Shown: positions 51,073 through 60,382, counted from the stretch's first letter. The stretch is DNA of 64,000 bases from Streptomyces sp. TP-A0356 (GCF_001417775.1 NZ_BBZJ01000024.1:62001-126000), one strand, 5' to 3'. Notes: a model not told the origin generated them from the letters alone. Numbers and translations: made by a program.

Positions 51073-53742
51073 ATGAGCGAGCACCGTCGCAAACCGCCGC
51101 AGCCGCAGGGAGGCGGTCGTGCCGCGGCCCGGCGCGGCCAGTCGGCACCCTCCGGCCGCCGCGCGGCACCGCGAGGCGCCACCGGGTCCCCTTCCGTTTC
51201 CAACGAAGCGGGAGGTGAGGATCGCCCGTACGGTGGCCGTGCCGAGGCCCGGCGGGCGGCACAGAGAAGTGGGGGCGCCCGACGCAGAGGGGCGGAGGGG
51301 CCGGGATACGGTCCCGGCGGCCCCCATGGGCCCGGTCGGGGCAGGGGGCGGAATCCCGCTCCTGCCAAGAAGCGCTTCATCGACTACCCGCGCGCGGGCA
51401 AGTCCGGAGTCGGGCGCTGGTTGCCGTCGTGGAAGCTGGTGACCGGCCTGTTCATCGGCTTCATAGGGAGCCTGGTGGCCGTGGCGGGCATCGGGTACGC
51501 CATGGTGAGCGTCCCGAACGTGGCCCAGACCGCGACCGCGCAGAACAACGTCTACTACTGGTCCGACAACACGCCGATGGTCGCCACCGGTGGTGAGATC
51601 AACCGGCAGATCATCAACTACTCCGAGATCCCCACGGAGATGCGGTACGCCGTCATCTCGCAGGAGAACAAGACCTTCGAGACCGACAGCGGCATCGACC
51701 CGAACGGCATCGCACGCGCCGTCCTCAACATGGCCAGCGGTGGTCAGACACAGGGTGGCTCGACGATCACCCAGCAGTACGTCAAGAACGCGATGCTGAA
51801 CGACCAGTCGCAGACCATCTCCCGGAAGTTCAAGGAGATCTTCGTCGCGATCAAGGTGGGCACCCAGGTCCCCAAGGACAAGATCATGGCCGGCTACCTG
51901 AACTCGGCGTACTTCGGTCGCGGTGCCTACGGACTCCAAGCGGCGGCCCGTGCCTACTTCAACAAGGAAGCCAAGAACCTGAACCCGGGCGAGTGTGCCT
52001 TCCTGGCGGCGATGGTCAAGGGTGCCACCTACTACGACCCGGCGGGTGCGACGTCCATCGACCCGGCCGCCACTCCCCAGGCCAACAGCAAGCGGGCCCT
52101 GGCGCAGATGCAGGACACGCTCAACAAGATGGTCCAGTACGGCCACCTGAGCGCCGCGGAGAGGGCCAAGTACACGACACTGCCGAAGGTCCAGAACCCG
52201 CGGTCCAACTCCCGGCTCAGTGGTCAGATCGGTTATCTGGTCGACCTGGCCAACAGCTATCTGCTCACCCACAGCAAGGAAACCGGGATCACCCCGGACA
52301 AGCTGCGGCAGGGCGGCCTCTCGATCTACACGACGTTCGACAAGAAGAAGGTCGAGGCACTCGAGAAGGCCGTCAAGAACGTCCAGCAGGCCAACATCAA
52401 GCCCAAGCTACGCCCGGACACGGACAAATTCGTCCAGTTCGGTGGAGCTTCCGTGAACCCGTCCTCCGGTGCCATCGAGGCGATCTACGGCGGTGAGGAC
52501 GCCACCAAGCACTTCACCAACAACGCCGACTCGACCGGTGCCCAGGTGGGTTCCACGTTCAAGCCGTTCGTGCTGGCGGCGGCCATGCAGGACGGCATCC
52601 TCAATCGCCACGGAGGCCCGTCGCAAGCCCAGGACGAACGCACCCAGATCTCGCCCAAGAGCCTGTACAGCGGCCAGAACAAGCTCAAGATCAAGAAGTA
52701 TGACGGGACGGTCTGGACCGACAAGGACGGCAAGGAGTGGCTGCAGACGAACGACGGCAACGAGTCGGTGGGCAACCCGCCCACCTACCAGATCGACCTG
52801 CGTGAGGCGATGCGGCTCTCGGTCAACTCCGCCTACGTCCAGCTCGGCATGGATGTCGGCCTGGACAAGGTCGAGCAGGCGGCCGAGAGTGCGGGCATCC
52901 TGAAGTCCAGCCTGGCCAGTTCCAACTACCCGTCGTTCTCCATCGGCACCTCCTCCCCGAGCGCGATCCGCATGGCAGGTGCCTATGCCACCTTCGCCGC
53001 CAGCGGCAAGCAGAACGACCCGTACTCGGTCGACCATGTCAAGAGCAAGGACGGGTCGGTCTTCCAGCACGCCAAGAAGCCCACGGATGCCTTCACCAAG
53101 GCGGTCGCCGACAACGTGACCGACGTACTGAAGACCGTGGTCGACAAGGGCACCGGTACCGCCGCGCAGCTGCCCGGCCGTGACGTCGCGGGTAAGACGG
53201 GTACGACGGACGGCAACAAGTCCGCCTGGTTCGTCGGGTACACCCCGCAGCTGGCGACCGCGATCGGCATGTACCGCCTGGACGACAACGAGACCAGCAA
53301 GAACCGCCAGTTCCTGCAGATGTATGGAACCGGCGGTCAGAAGAAGATCCACGGTGCCTCGTTCCCGGCGGAGATCTGGCACGACTACATGGCAGAGGCG
53401 CTCAAGGGGCTGCCCTCGGAGCCGTTCCCGACGCCCGAGCCCATTGGTGTGGTGGTCAACGCGAACCCGAGTCCGAGCGTGACGCCCAGCCCCACGCCGA
53501 GCCAGTCGGCGAGCCCGACGCCGAGCCCGACGCCGAGCAAGTCGCTGCTCTCTCCATCGCCGTCGCCGAGCGACACCTGTGGAGCCTTCGGCTGGAACTG
53601 TGTTCCCAACGGCGGCACCGGCAATGGAGGCACCGACGCCGGCAGTACGGGCGGAGTGACCCCGAGCCCGTCGGGCACCACCGGCACTGGAACCTCCCGG
53701 GGCGGTGGCAACGGGGGGATCTTCGCAGGTCCGCACGGATAA
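51073..53742 (+). CDS. Class A penicillin-binding protein
   Basis: 889 residues. A basic, Arg/Gly/Pro-rich cytoplasmic tail (1-115) and one transmembrane helix (about 121-143) precede a GT51 glycosyltransferase domain (catalytic Glu in Q-E-N-K-T-F, G-G-S-T-I-T-Q-Q) and a transpeptidase domain (S-T-F-K, S-V-N, K-T-G-T). The C-terminus is a Pro/Ser/Thr tail (about 795-840) and a Gly-rich end with two Cys. It polymerises and cross-links peptidoglycan. ATG 51073 has GAGGAG 10-15 nt upstream; a longer frame exists. It is divergent from padR-ino1 and followed by two parS sites. Confidence 0.95.
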   Translation: MSEHRRKPPQPQGGGRAAARRGQSAPSGRRAAPRGATGSPSVSNEAGGEDRPYGGRAEARRAAQRSGGARRRGAEGPGYGPGGPHGPGRGRGRNPAPAKKRFIDYPRAGKSGVGRWLPSWKLVTGLFIGFIGSLVAVAGIGYAMVSVPNVAQTATAQNNVYYWSDNTPMVATGGEINRQIINYSEIPTEMRYAVISQENKTFETDSGIDPNGIARAVLNMASGGQTQGGSTITQQYVKNAMLNDQSQTISRKFKEIFVAIKVGTQVPKDKIMAGYLNSAYFGRGAYGLQAAARAYFNKEAKNLNPGECAFLAAMVKGATYYDPAGATSIDPAATPQANSKRALAQMQDTLNKMVQYGHLSAAERAKYTTLPKVQNPRSNSRLSGQIGYLVDLANSYLLTHSKETGITPDKLRQGGLSIYTTFDKKKVEALEKAVKNVQQANIKPKLRPDTDKFVQFGGASVNPSSGAIEAIYGGEDATKHFTNNADSTGAQVGSTFKPFVLAAAMQDGILNRHGGPSQAQDERTQISPKSLYSGQNKLKIKKYDGTVWTDKDGKEWLQTNDGNESVGNPPTYQIDLREAMRLSVNSAYVQLGMDVGLDKVEQAAESAGILKSSLASSNYPSFSIGTSSPSAIRMAGAYATFAASGKQNDPYSVDHVKSKDGSVFQHAKKPTDAFTKAVADNVTDVLKTVVDKGTGTAAQLPGRDVAGKTGTTDGNKSAWFVGYTPQLATAIGMYRLDDNETSKNRQFLQMYGTGGQKKIHGASFPAEIWHDYMAEALKGLPSEPFPTPEPIGVVVNANPSPSVTPSPTPSQSASPTPSPTPSKSLLSPSPSPSDTCGAFGWNCVPNGGTGNGGTDAGSTGGVTPSPSGTTGTGTSRGGGNGGIFAGPHG

Positions 53743-53756
53743 CCGTCACTGGCTGT

Positions 53757-53770
53757 GTTTCACGTGAAAC
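53757..53770. promoter_or_regulatory. parS site, exact
   Basis: GTTTCACGTGAAAC, 14 bp after the PBP stop codon. A second exact copy starts 5 bp further on. Confidence 0.93.
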
Positions 53771-53775
53771 CCTCC

Positions 53776-53789
53776 GTTTCACGTGAAAC
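53776..53789. promoter_or_regulatory. parS site, exact
   Basis: Second copy of a tandem pair, centre-to-centre distance 19 bp, before the PBP terminator. Confidence 0.93.
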
Positions 53790-53800
53790 ATCGACCGAAG

Positions 53801-53833
53801 GGGGCCGTCACACCGATCAGGTGTGGCGGCCCT
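53801..53833 (+). terminator. Terminator of PBP gene
   Basis: A stem of 14 pairs with two G-T pairs (53801-53814 with 53820-53833) and a 5-nt loop, after the two parS sites. Confidence 0.7.
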
Positions 53834-53870
53834 CGGCATTCTCCTAGGTGAATGCGGCAGGATGAGCCTC

Positions 53871-55376
53871 ATGCCCAGTGCAGAGACGACGCGAGCGAGC
53901 GTCCATGAGCCGGACCGGGTGCGGCCCACCAGGGAGGACGAGGTTGCCGCGGCCGGCAGTGAGTTGATCGGCGGTCCCATCGGACGACGTGCGCTGCTCG
54001 GGACGTCCTGGTGGACTCCCGTGCGGGTCGTGGCGCTCGTCGCGATCGGCATGTTCGTCCTTGGCATGGTCCAGAAGCTGCCTTGCTACGACAGCAGCTG
54101 GTTCTTCGGCGCCAGCTCGCAGTACACGCATGCGTGCTACTCGGACATCCCGCACCTCTATCAGGGACGCGGATTCGCCGACGGGCTTGTGCCCTACTTC
54201 GACAAGCTCACCGGCGACATGGACTACCTTGAGTATCCGGTGCTCACCGGTGTGTTCATGGAGGTCGCCTCGTGGCTGACGCCCGGCAGCGGCGCGCTCC
54301 AGCCCCGTGAGCAGACCTACTGGATGGTCAACGCCGGAATGCTTCTGGTGTGCGCCGTGGTCATCGCGGTGTGCACCGCGCGGATTCACCGCCGGCGCCC
54401 CTGGGACGGCCTCCTGGTCGCCCTCGCGCCCGCCTTCGCGCTGACGGCCACCATCAACTGGGATCTGCTCGCCGTCGCTCTGCTGGCCGCCGCGATGCTG
54501 ATGTGGTCGCGTGGACGGGCTCTCGCCTTCGGCATCCTCGTCGGGCTTGCCACGGCCGCCAAGTTCTATCCGTTCCTGGTGCTCGGCCCGCTCCTCGTGC
54601 TGTGCTGGCGGGCGGGCAAATGGCGGGAGTTCTGGGCCGCGATGCTGGGTGCCGTGGGCGCGTGGCTCGCGGTCAACGTGCCGGTGATGTTCCTTGCCCC
54701 CGAGGGCTGGGCGAAGTTCTACCGCTTCAGCCAGGAGCGCGGGGTCGACTTCGGTTCGGTCTTCCTGTTCATCTCGAGGTGGCTCAACATCGAGATCACC
54801 AAGGATGTCGCCAACACCTGCGCGATGATCATGATGTTGGTCGTCTGCGCGGGTATCGCCGCGATGACGCTGACGGCCCCGCGCCGCCCGCGCTTCGCAC
54901 AGCTCGCCTTCCTGATCGTCGCGGCGTTCATCCTCACCAACAAGGTCTACTCGCCGCAGTACGTCCTGTGGCTGGTCCCCCTCGCCGCGCTGGCCCGGCC
55001 GCGCTGGCGGGACTTCCTGATCTGGCAGGCCTGCGAGGTGGCGTACTTCCTGGGCATCTGGATGTACCTCGCCTACACGACCAGCGGAGACGCGCACAAG
55101 GGGCTGCCGACGGAGGGGTACCAACTCGCCATCGCCATGCACCTGCTGGGGACGCTCTACCTGTGTGCCGTCGTCGTACGCGACATCTTCATGCCGGAAA
55201 GGGACATGGTGCGCCGTGCCGGTGACGACGACCCGTCAGGCGGTGTGCTGGACGGGGCGCCGGACGTCTTCGTGCTGGGCACCGCCGCCCATCCGCCGCG
55301 GCACGCGGTGCACGGCGACGGGCCACAGGTGGAGTGGGGCAGCCGGGACGAACCCACGGGCGACGGTTCGCTCTGA
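53871..55376 (+). CDS. GT87/DUF2029-type membrane glycosyltransferase
   Basis: 501 residues with about ten hydrophobic helices, a short cytoplasmic N-terminus and an acidic C-terminal tail. It has Y-L-E-Y-P-V-L-T-G-V-F and A-A-K-F-Y-P-F, typical of the alpha-mannosyltransferase-like GT87/DUF2029 family using polyprenol-phosphate sugars outside the membrane. The acceptor is unknown; neighbours suggest an envelope glycan. ATG 53871 is chosen for the AGGATG site upstream; ATG 53862 is an alternative. Confidence 0.8.
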   Translation: MPSAETTRASVHEPDRVRPTREDEVAAAGSELIGGPIGRRALLGTSWWTPVRVVALVAIGMFVLGMVQKLPCYDSSWFFGASSQYTHACYSDIPHLYQGRGFADGLVPYFDKLTGDMDYLEYPVLTGVFMEVASWLTPGSGALQPREQTYWMVNAGMLLVCAVVIAVCTARIHRRRPWDGLLVALAPAFALTATINWDLLAVALLAAAMLMWSRGRALAFGILVGLATAAKFYPFLVLGPLLVLCWRAGKWREFWAAMLGAVGAWLAVNVPVMFLAPEGWAKFYRFSQERGVDFGSVFLFISRWLNIEITKDVANTCAMIMMLVVCAGIAAMTLTAPRRPRFAQLAFLIVAAFILTNKVYSPQYVLWLVPLAALARPRWRDFLIWQACEVAYFLGIWMYLAYTTSGDAHKGLPTEGYQLAIAMHLLGTLYLCAVVVRDIFMPERDMVRRAGDDDPSGGVLDGAPDVFVLGTAAHPPRHAVHGDGPQVEWGSRDEPTGDGSL

Positions 55377-55403
55377 GCGAACAGCGTGCGGAGCACCACG
55401 CAC

Positions 55404-55434
55404 AAGGCCGTACACGGGCTCCGTGTACGGCCTT
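55404..55434. terminator. Bidirectional terminator between GT87 and racemase-like genes
   Basis: A 14-bp perfect stem (55404-55417 with 55421-55434) with a 3-nt loop between convergent genes. Confidence 0.85.
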
Positions 55435-55459
55435 TGCGGTTTGGTCGTCCCGCCCTGGC

Positions 55460-56491
55460 TCAGCGGTCGACGAGCCGGTCGAACTGCGTGGTGGTGTGCC
55501 GCAGATGGGCCACGAGTTCGTCCCCGACCTTGGGCTCGGTGGCGTCCGCGGGAATGAACAGGATCGAGACCTGCATGTGCGGGGGCTCGGCGAACCAGCG
55601 CTGCTTGCCCGCCCAGACGAACGGTGAGAGGTTGCGGTTCACCGTCGCGAGGCCGGCTCGGGCGACGCCCTTGGCGCGCGGCATGACACCGTGCAGGGCC
55701 TTCGGGGCCTCCAGGCCCACCCCGTGCGACGTTCCGCCGGCCACGACGACCAGATAGCCGTCGGAGGCCGCCTTCTGCTGCCGATAGCCGAAACGGTCGC
55801 CCTTGGAGACGCGCGTGACGTCCAGGACGGCCCCGCGGTACTCGGTCGACTCATGGTCCCCCAGCCACAGCCGGGTGCCGATGCGGGCGCGGAAGCGGGT
55901 CTGCGGGAACTGCTGCTGCAGCCGGACCAGGTCGTCGGCCTTGAGGTGACTGACGAACATCGTGTGCAGGGGCAGCCGGGCCGCGCGCAGTCGGTCCATC
56001 CAGCCGATGACCTCCTCGACGGCGTCGGAGCCGTCCGTGCGGTCCAGCGGCAGGTGGATGGCGAAGCCCTCAAGACGGACGTTCTCTATGGCGGCGTGCA
56101 GCTGCGGCAGTTCCTGCTCCCTCACGCCGTGCCGCTTCATCGAGGACATCACCTCGATGACCACACGGGCGCCCACGAGCCCGTACACGCCGTCCACGGA
56201 CGACACCGAGCGGATGACGCGGTCCGGCAGCGGCACGGGTTCCTCGCCCCGCCGGAACGGCGTCAGCACCAGCAGGTCGCCACCGAACCAGTCCTTGATG
56301 CGGGCCGCCTCGTACGTCGTGCCCACGGCGAGGACGTCCGAGCCCAGGCGCGTGGCTTCTTCCGCCAGCCGCTCGTGGCCGAATCCATAGCCGTTGCCCT
56401 TGCAGACGGGGACAAGCCCCGGGAACTGCTCCTGCACGTGCTTGTGGTGTGCCCGCCAGCGCGCGGTGTCGACGTAGAGCGTGAGCGCCAT
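55460..56491 (-). CDS. Alanine-racemase-like PLP enzyme
   Basis: 343 residues of the fold-type III PLP family. The PLP lysine lies in P-V-C-K-G-N-G-Y-G-F-G (about Lys31), where standard alanine racemases read V-K-A-N-A-Y-G-H-G. The N-terminal barrel and a C-terminal beta domain are present. This is a divergent paralogue and may not be the cell's main alanine racemase; its position 120 bp downstream of femX suggests a peptidoglycan or amino-acid racemisation role. The active-site Tyr of the C-terminal domain cannot be assigned with certainty. Confidence 0.72.
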   Translation of the reverse strand: MALTLYVDTARWRAHHKHVQEQFPGLVPVCKGNGYGFGHERLAEEATRLGSDVLAVGTTYEAARIKDWFGGDLLVLTPFRRGEEPVPLPDRVIRSVSSVDGVYGLVGARVVIEVMSSMKRHGVREQELPQLHAAIENVRLEGFAIHLPLDRTDGSDAVEEVIGWMDRLRAARLPLHTMFVSHLKADDLVRLQQQFPQTRFRARIGTRLWLGDHESTEYRGAVLDVTRVSKGDRFGYRQQKAASDGYLVVVAGGTSHGVGLEAPKALHGVMPRAKGVARAGLATVNRNLSPFVWAGKQRWFAEPPHMQVSILFIPADATEPKVGDELVAHLRHTTTQFDRLVDR

Positions 56492-56611
56492 GGCCGGTCC
56501 CGGAACCTTTCTCGTGGCTGCCGTGTGTCAGAGGTCTGAAGGGGAATTGTGACGGATCCGCCGGGCCGGCGGCCGATGCCGGGCCTTGTGAGCGGCCCGG
56601 TGCGGGCGGCG

Positions 56612-57730
56612 TCAGCGGCGCGACATGTAGATGTCGAGCGCCTTGTGGAGCAGCTTGTTGAGCGGGAAATCCCACTCGCCCAGGTACTCGGCTGCCTGGC
56701 CGCCCGTGCCCACCTTGAACTGGATCAGGCCGAAGAGGTGGTCCGTCTCGTCCAGCGAGTCGGAGATGCCGCGCAGGTCGTAGACGGTGGCGCCGAGCGC
56801 GTAGGCGTCGCGCAGCATCCGCCACTGCATCGCGTTCGAGGGCCGGACCTCACGGCCGATGTTGTCGGAGGCGCCGTAGGAGTACCAGACGTGTCCGCCG
56901 ACGATCAGCATGGTCGCCGCCGACAGGTTCACGCCGTTGTGGCGTGCGAAGTAGAGCCGCATACGGTTGGGGTCCTCGGTGTTGAGGGCCGTCCACATGC
57001 GCTGGAAGTACGACAGCGGGCGGGGCCGGAAGTGGTCGCGCACGGCCGTGATCTCGTACAGCCGCTGCCATTCCTCAAGGTCCTGGTAACCGCCCTGGAC
57101 CACCTCGACGCCGGCCTTCTCGGCCTTCTTGATGTTGCGGCGCCACAGCTGGTTGAAGTTCTTGTGGACCTCTTCCAGGGAGCGGTTCGCGAGCGGCACC
57201 TGGTAGACGTAGCGGGGCTGCACATCGCCGAAGCCGGCGCCGCCGTCCTCCCCCTGCTGCCAGCCCATGCGGCGCAGCTTGTCGGCCACCTCGAAGGCAC
57301 GTGGCTCGATGAAGTCGGCCTCGATGTCGCGCAGGCGCTTCACGTCCGGGTTCTGGATGCCCTGCTTGATGGAGTTGGCCTCCCAGCGCCGGATGATCAC
57401 CGGCGGGCCCATCTTCACGGAGAACGCGCCCTGGTTCTTGAGGTGCGCGAGCATCGGCTGGATCCAGTCGTCGAGGTTCGGCGCGAACCAGTTGATGACC
57501 GGACCCTCGGGCAGGTACGCGAGATAGCGCTTGATCTTGGGCAGCTGGCGGTACAGCACCAGGCCCACGCCGACGAGTTCGCCGTTCCTGTCGAACCAGC
57601 CGAGGTTCTCGGAGCGCCACTCCGCCTTGACGTCTGCCCAGGCCGGGACCTGCATGTGGCTCGCCGCCGGCAGGCTCTGGATGTACGCCAGATGCTGCTC
57701 GCGACTGATCGTCCTCAGGGTCAGGCTCAT
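56612..57730 (-). CDS. femX: FemABX-type lipid II aminoacyltransferase
   Basis: 372 residues starting M-S-L-T-L-R-T-I-S, with two GNAT-like halves and a helical stretch typical of FemAB/FemX (E-E-V-H-K-N-F-N-Q-L-W-R-R-N-I-K-K-A). In S. coelicolor FemX adds the Gly bridge to lipid II using glycyl-tRNA. The sequence F-G-L-I-Q-F-K-V-G-T-G-G near the end is conserved. ATG 57730 has GAGGAG 9-14 nt upstream. It lies just upstream of the racemase-like gene on the minus strand. Confidence 0.9.
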   Translation of the reverse strand: MSLTLRTISREQHLAYIQSLPAASHMQVPAWADVKAEWRSENLGWFDRNGELVGVGLVLYRQLPKIKRYLAYLPEGPVINWFAPNLDDWIQPMLAHLKNQGAFSVKMGPPVIIRRWEANSIKQGIQNPDVKRLRDIEADFIEPRAFEVADKLRRMGWQQGEDGGAGFGDVQPRYVYQVPLANRSLEEVHKNFNQLWRRNIKKAEKAGVEVVQGGYQDLEEWQRLYEITAVRDHFRPRPLSYFQRMWTALNTEDPNRMRLYFARHNGVNLSAATMLIVGGHVWYSYGASDNIGREVRPSNAMQWRMLRDAYALGATVYDLRGISDSLDETDHLFGLIQFKVGTGGQAAEYLGEWDFPLNKLLHKALDIYMSRR

Positions 57731-57890
57731 TCGGGGCGCTCCTCGGGCTGGTGTGTCCCCATGGGTACAGGGGCTCCGGCTCTCGCGCCGAAGCCTACTG
57801 CGCCCTGCGAGCGCCCCGTCTGGCCGCATCCAACCTGTGTGACCGCCGGGTCGTCCGGCGGGCCCCGTGGTCGGCCGGTGACCTCGTGGA

Positions 57891-58199
57891 TCAGAGACCG
57901 CCGAAGAGACCGCCGTGGGCCATGCCGAGGAAGAAGCCGATGGCCGAGGCGCCGAGTCCCAGGATCAGTCCGAAGCGCTCGCGGGTGGTCACCGAGATGT
58001 ACTGCCCGTACGCACCCGTGAAGATCCCCACCAGGCCGGTCCAGGAGCTGATCAGATGCAGGTTGTGGAACATCGCCGTGACGAAGGCGGTGACCCCGAG
58101 CACCAGGGTCACCGCGAGAAAGGTGTCCTGGACGGGATGGGCCTTGCCGTCCGTGGCGAAGAGGGAACCGGTGGTGTTGGGTCGCAATACCTGTGCCAT
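57891..58199 (-). CDS. Small four-helix membrane protein of unknown function
   Basis: 102 residues starting M-A-Q-V-L-R-P-N-T-T-G, with about three to four hydrophobic segments and a Gly-rich end (H-G-G-L-F-G-G-L). It has GGAGGTGCCCC upstream of ATG 58199, a strong ribosome site. It is widely placed before rpsF in Streptomyces (from memory SCO3905). No function is recognised. It is divergent from the rpsF operon. Confidence 0.75.
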   Translation of the reverse strand: MAQVLRPNTTGSLFATDGKAHPVQDTFLAVTLVLGVTAFVTAMFHNLHLISSWTGLVGIFTGAYGQYISVTTRERFGLILGLGASAIGFFLGMAHGGLFGGL

Positions 58200-58280
58200 G
58201 GGGCACCTCCTGCGGAAGGCGGCGCATCGTAGCGCCATACACACCCGATGTGTACAGATTGACGGCCTTGGCGGCCGGAT

Positions 58281-58310
58281 TTCAACCGGAAGCTCGTGTG
58301 CGGGTACTCT
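58281..58310 (+). promoter_or_regulatory. Probable rpsF operon promoter
   Basis: TTCAAC (58281-58286) and TACTCT (58305-58310) are separated by 18 bp. An overlapping TACCGT follows. The leader to rpsF would be about 145 nt. Confidence 0.5.
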
Positions 58311-58462
58311 GTACCGTCTGCACCGGTGTCTGCCCAGGCCGAGCCGGGTCAACCGCCGACTGGCCCCGATTGTCAGTGGCGGCCGATACCGTTGCGTACG
58401 CATCACAACCCTCCTGCCACGGAACGACCGTGGCCGCTGAGTCCAGAGGAGGTGGGTTCCAC

Positions 58463-58753
58463 ATGCGTCACTACGAGGTGATGGTCATCCTCGACCCCGA
58501 TCTCGAGGAGCGCGCTGTCTCCCCGCTGATCGAGAACTTCCTTTCCGTCGTCCGTGATGGTGGCGGAAAGGTCGAGAAGGTCGACACCTGGGGCCGTCGT
58601 CGTCTCTCGTACGAGATCAAGAAGAAGCCCGAGGGCATCTACTCGGTCATCGACCTGCAGGCCCAGCCTGCGGTCGTCAAGGAGCTCGACCGCCAGATGA
58701 ACCTGAACGAGTCGGTCCTCCGGACCAAGGTCCTCCGTCCCGAGACCCACTGA
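58463..58753 (+). CDS. rpsF: 30S ribosomal protein S6
   Basis: 96 residues starting M-R-H-Y-E-V-M-V-I-L-D-P-D-L, the S6 signature. It binds S18 on the small-subunit platform. The longer frame upstream lacks similarity; AGAGGAGG lies about 7 nt before ATG 58463. It is first in rpsF-ssb-rpsR-rplI. Confidence 0.97.
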   Translation: MRHYEVMVILDPDLEERAVSPLIENFLSVVRDGGGKVEKVDTWGRRRLSYEIKKKPEGIYSVIDLQAQPAVVKELDRQMNLNESVLRTKVLRPETH

Positions 58754-58828
58754 GCCTCCGGCTCAGGCGATCTCGGGATTCGAGTAGCAGCACAAGCAGC
58801 CAGCAGCAAACCCGCCGAGAGGTTCCCC

Positions 58829-59407
58829 ATGGCAGGCGAGACCGTCATCACGGTCGTCGGCAATCTTGTCGACGACCCCGAGCTGCGCTTCACCCCGTCC
58901 GGTGCGGCGGTCGCGAAGTTCCGCGTCGCGTCCACTCCCCGCACCTTCGACCGCCAGACGAACGAGTGGAAGGACGGCGAGAGCCTGTTCCTGACCTGCT
59001 CGGTCTGGCGCCAGGCGGCGGAGAACGTCGCCGAGTCGCTCCAGCGAGGCATGCGCGTGATCGTGCAGGGTCGGCTGAAGCAGCGGTCCTACGAGGACCG
59101 TGAGGGCGTCAAGCGCACGGTCTACGAGCTGGACGTCGAGGAAGTCGGCGCCAGCCTGCGCAATGCCACGGCCAAGGTCACCAAGACCGCCGGCCGCGGT
59201 GGCCAGGGCGGTTACGGCGGCGGTGGCGGCCAGGGCGGCGGCCAAGGTGGCGGTGGCTGGGGCGGTGGCCCCGGCGGCGGTCAGCAGGGCGGCGCTCCGG
59301 CCGACGACCCGTGGGCGACCGGCGCTCCAGCCGGTGGCCAGGGCGGTGGCGGCGGCTGGGGCGGTGGCTCCGGCGGTGGCGGCTACTCGGACGAGCCCCC
59401 CTTCTAG
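58829..59407 (+). CDS. ssb: Single-stranded DNA-binding protein, primary (SsbA type)
   Basis: 192 residues. The OB-fold (1-110) starts M-A-G-E-T-V-I-T-V-V-G-N-L-V-D-D-P-E. A Gly-rich linker (about 118-185) follows, and the acidic tip S-D-E-P-P-F is the protein-interaction tail. It coats single-stranded DNA at the fork; S. coelicolor keeps this essential copy in the rpsF operon. Confidence 0.97.
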   Translation: MAGETVITVVGNLVDDPELRFTPSGAAVAKFRVASTPRTFDRQTNEWKDGESLFLTCSVWRQAAENVAESLQRGMRVIVQGRLKQRSYEDREGVKRTVYELDVEEVGASLRNATAKVTKTAGRGGQGGYGGGGGQGGGQGGGGWGGGPGGGQQGGAPADDPWATGAPAGGQGGGGGWGGGSGGGGYSDEPPF

Positions 59408-59489
59408 GCCTCGGTGCCGGGTCCCTGGGGACCGGCCGGGTCGAGGGTGGGTCCGTATCCCAACTTCTTGATCACACAGGAGAAACACC

Positions 59490-59726
59490 ATGGCGAAGCC
59501 GCCTGTGCGCAAGCCGAAGAAGAAGGTCTGCGCCTTTTGCAAGGACAAGGTCACGTACGTGGACTACAAGGACACGAACATGCTGCGGAAGTTCATTTCC
59601 GACCGCGGCAAGATCCGTGCCCGCCGCGTGACCGGCAACTGCACGCAGCACCAGCGTGACGTCGCCACGGCCGTCAAGAACAGCCGTGAGATGGCGCTGC
59701 TGCCCTACACCTCCACCGCGCGATAA
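59490..59726 (+). CDS. rpsR: 30S ribosomal protein S18, zinc-binding (C+) form
   Basis: 78 residues starting M-A-K-P-P-V-R-K-P-K-K-K. It carries C-A-F-C near the N-terminus and N-C-T-Q-H further on, a Cys/His set typical of the zinc-containing S18. It pairs with S6 on the ribosome. The gene follows ssb by 82 bp with GGAGAAACACC upstream. A zinc-free paralogue is usual elsewhere in Streptomyces chromosomes. Confidence 0.96.
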   Translation: MAKPPVRKPKKKVCAFCKDKVTYVDYKDTNMLRKFISDRGKIRARRVTGNCTQHQRDVATAVKNSREMALLPYTSTAR

Positions 59727-59744
59727 GGGAAGGGTGACCGACTC

Positions 59745-60191
59745 ATGAAGATCATCCTCACCCACGAGGTCTCCGGCCTCGGTGCCGCGGGCGACGTCGT
59801 CGACGTCAAGGACGGTTACGCTCGCAACTACCTGATCCCGCGGAAGTTCGCGATCCGCTGGACCAAGGGTGGCGAGAAGGACGTCGAGCAGATCCGTCGC
59901 GCTCGCAAGATCCACGAGATCCAGACCATCGAGCAGGCCAACCAGGTCAAGGCCCAGCTCGAAGGTGTGAAGGTCCGTCTGGCCGTCCGCTCGGGCGACG
60001 CCGGCCGTCTGTTCGGTTCCGTCACCCCGGCCGACATCGCCTCGGCGATCAAGGCCTCCGGTGGCCCCGAGGTCGACAAGCGCCGCATTGAGCTGGGCTC
60101 GCCGATCAAGACGCTGGGCTCGCACCAGACGTCCGTGCGTCTGCACCCCGAGGTTGACGCCAAGGTCAACATCGAGGTCGTCGCGGCCTGA
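59745..60191 (+). CDS. rplI: 50S ribosomal protein L9
   Basis: 148 residues starting M-K-I-I-L-T-H-E-V-S-G-L-G, with the L9 N-terminal motif D-V-V-D-V-K-D-G-Y-A-R-N-Y-L-I-P, a helical connector and a C-terminal domain. It is the last gene of the operon, 18 bp after rpsR, followed by a UUCG hairpin terminator. Confidence 0.97.
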   Translation: MKIILTHEVSGLGAAGDVVDVKDGYARNYLIPRKFAIRWTKGGEKDVEQIRRARKIHEIQTIEQANQVKAQLEGVKVRLAVRSGDAGRLFGSVTPADIASAIKASGGPEVDKRRIELGSPIKTLGSHQTSVRLHPEVDAKVNIEVVAA

Positions 60192-60214
60192 GCGCAGCAC
60201 TCGCTGAAGCGACA

Positions 60215-60248
60215 CAGAGGGCCGCACCCTTCGGGGTGCGGCCCTCTG
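60215..60248 (+). terminator. Terminator of rpsF operon, UUCG tetraloop
   Basis: A 15-bp perfect stem (60215-60229 with 60234-60248) with a TTCG loop, 23 bp after rplI. An exact parS follows 43 bp later. Confidence 0.9.
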
Positions 60249-60291
60249 CGCTTGCCAACGAATGTCCGACCAGGAGGTGCGGGGCCTCGTT

Positions 60292-60305
60292 GTTTCACGT
60301 GAAAC
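60292..60305. promoter_or_regulatory. parS site, exact
   Basis: GTTTCACGTGAAAC between the rplI terminator and the convergent MATE gene. Confidence 0.92.
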
Positions 60306-60382
60306 ATGGTGAGCTGTCGGCTTTCGCCGATGCCTCGTGGCGCCTGCGCCGCCGTGCACATCCTCCTCCATGCGCCTTCTCG

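Noticed and set aside
52408..53736. 442-codon open frame opposite the class A PBP gene
   Set aside because: Shadow frame; the plus-strand gene has complete GT51 and transpeptidase motifs.
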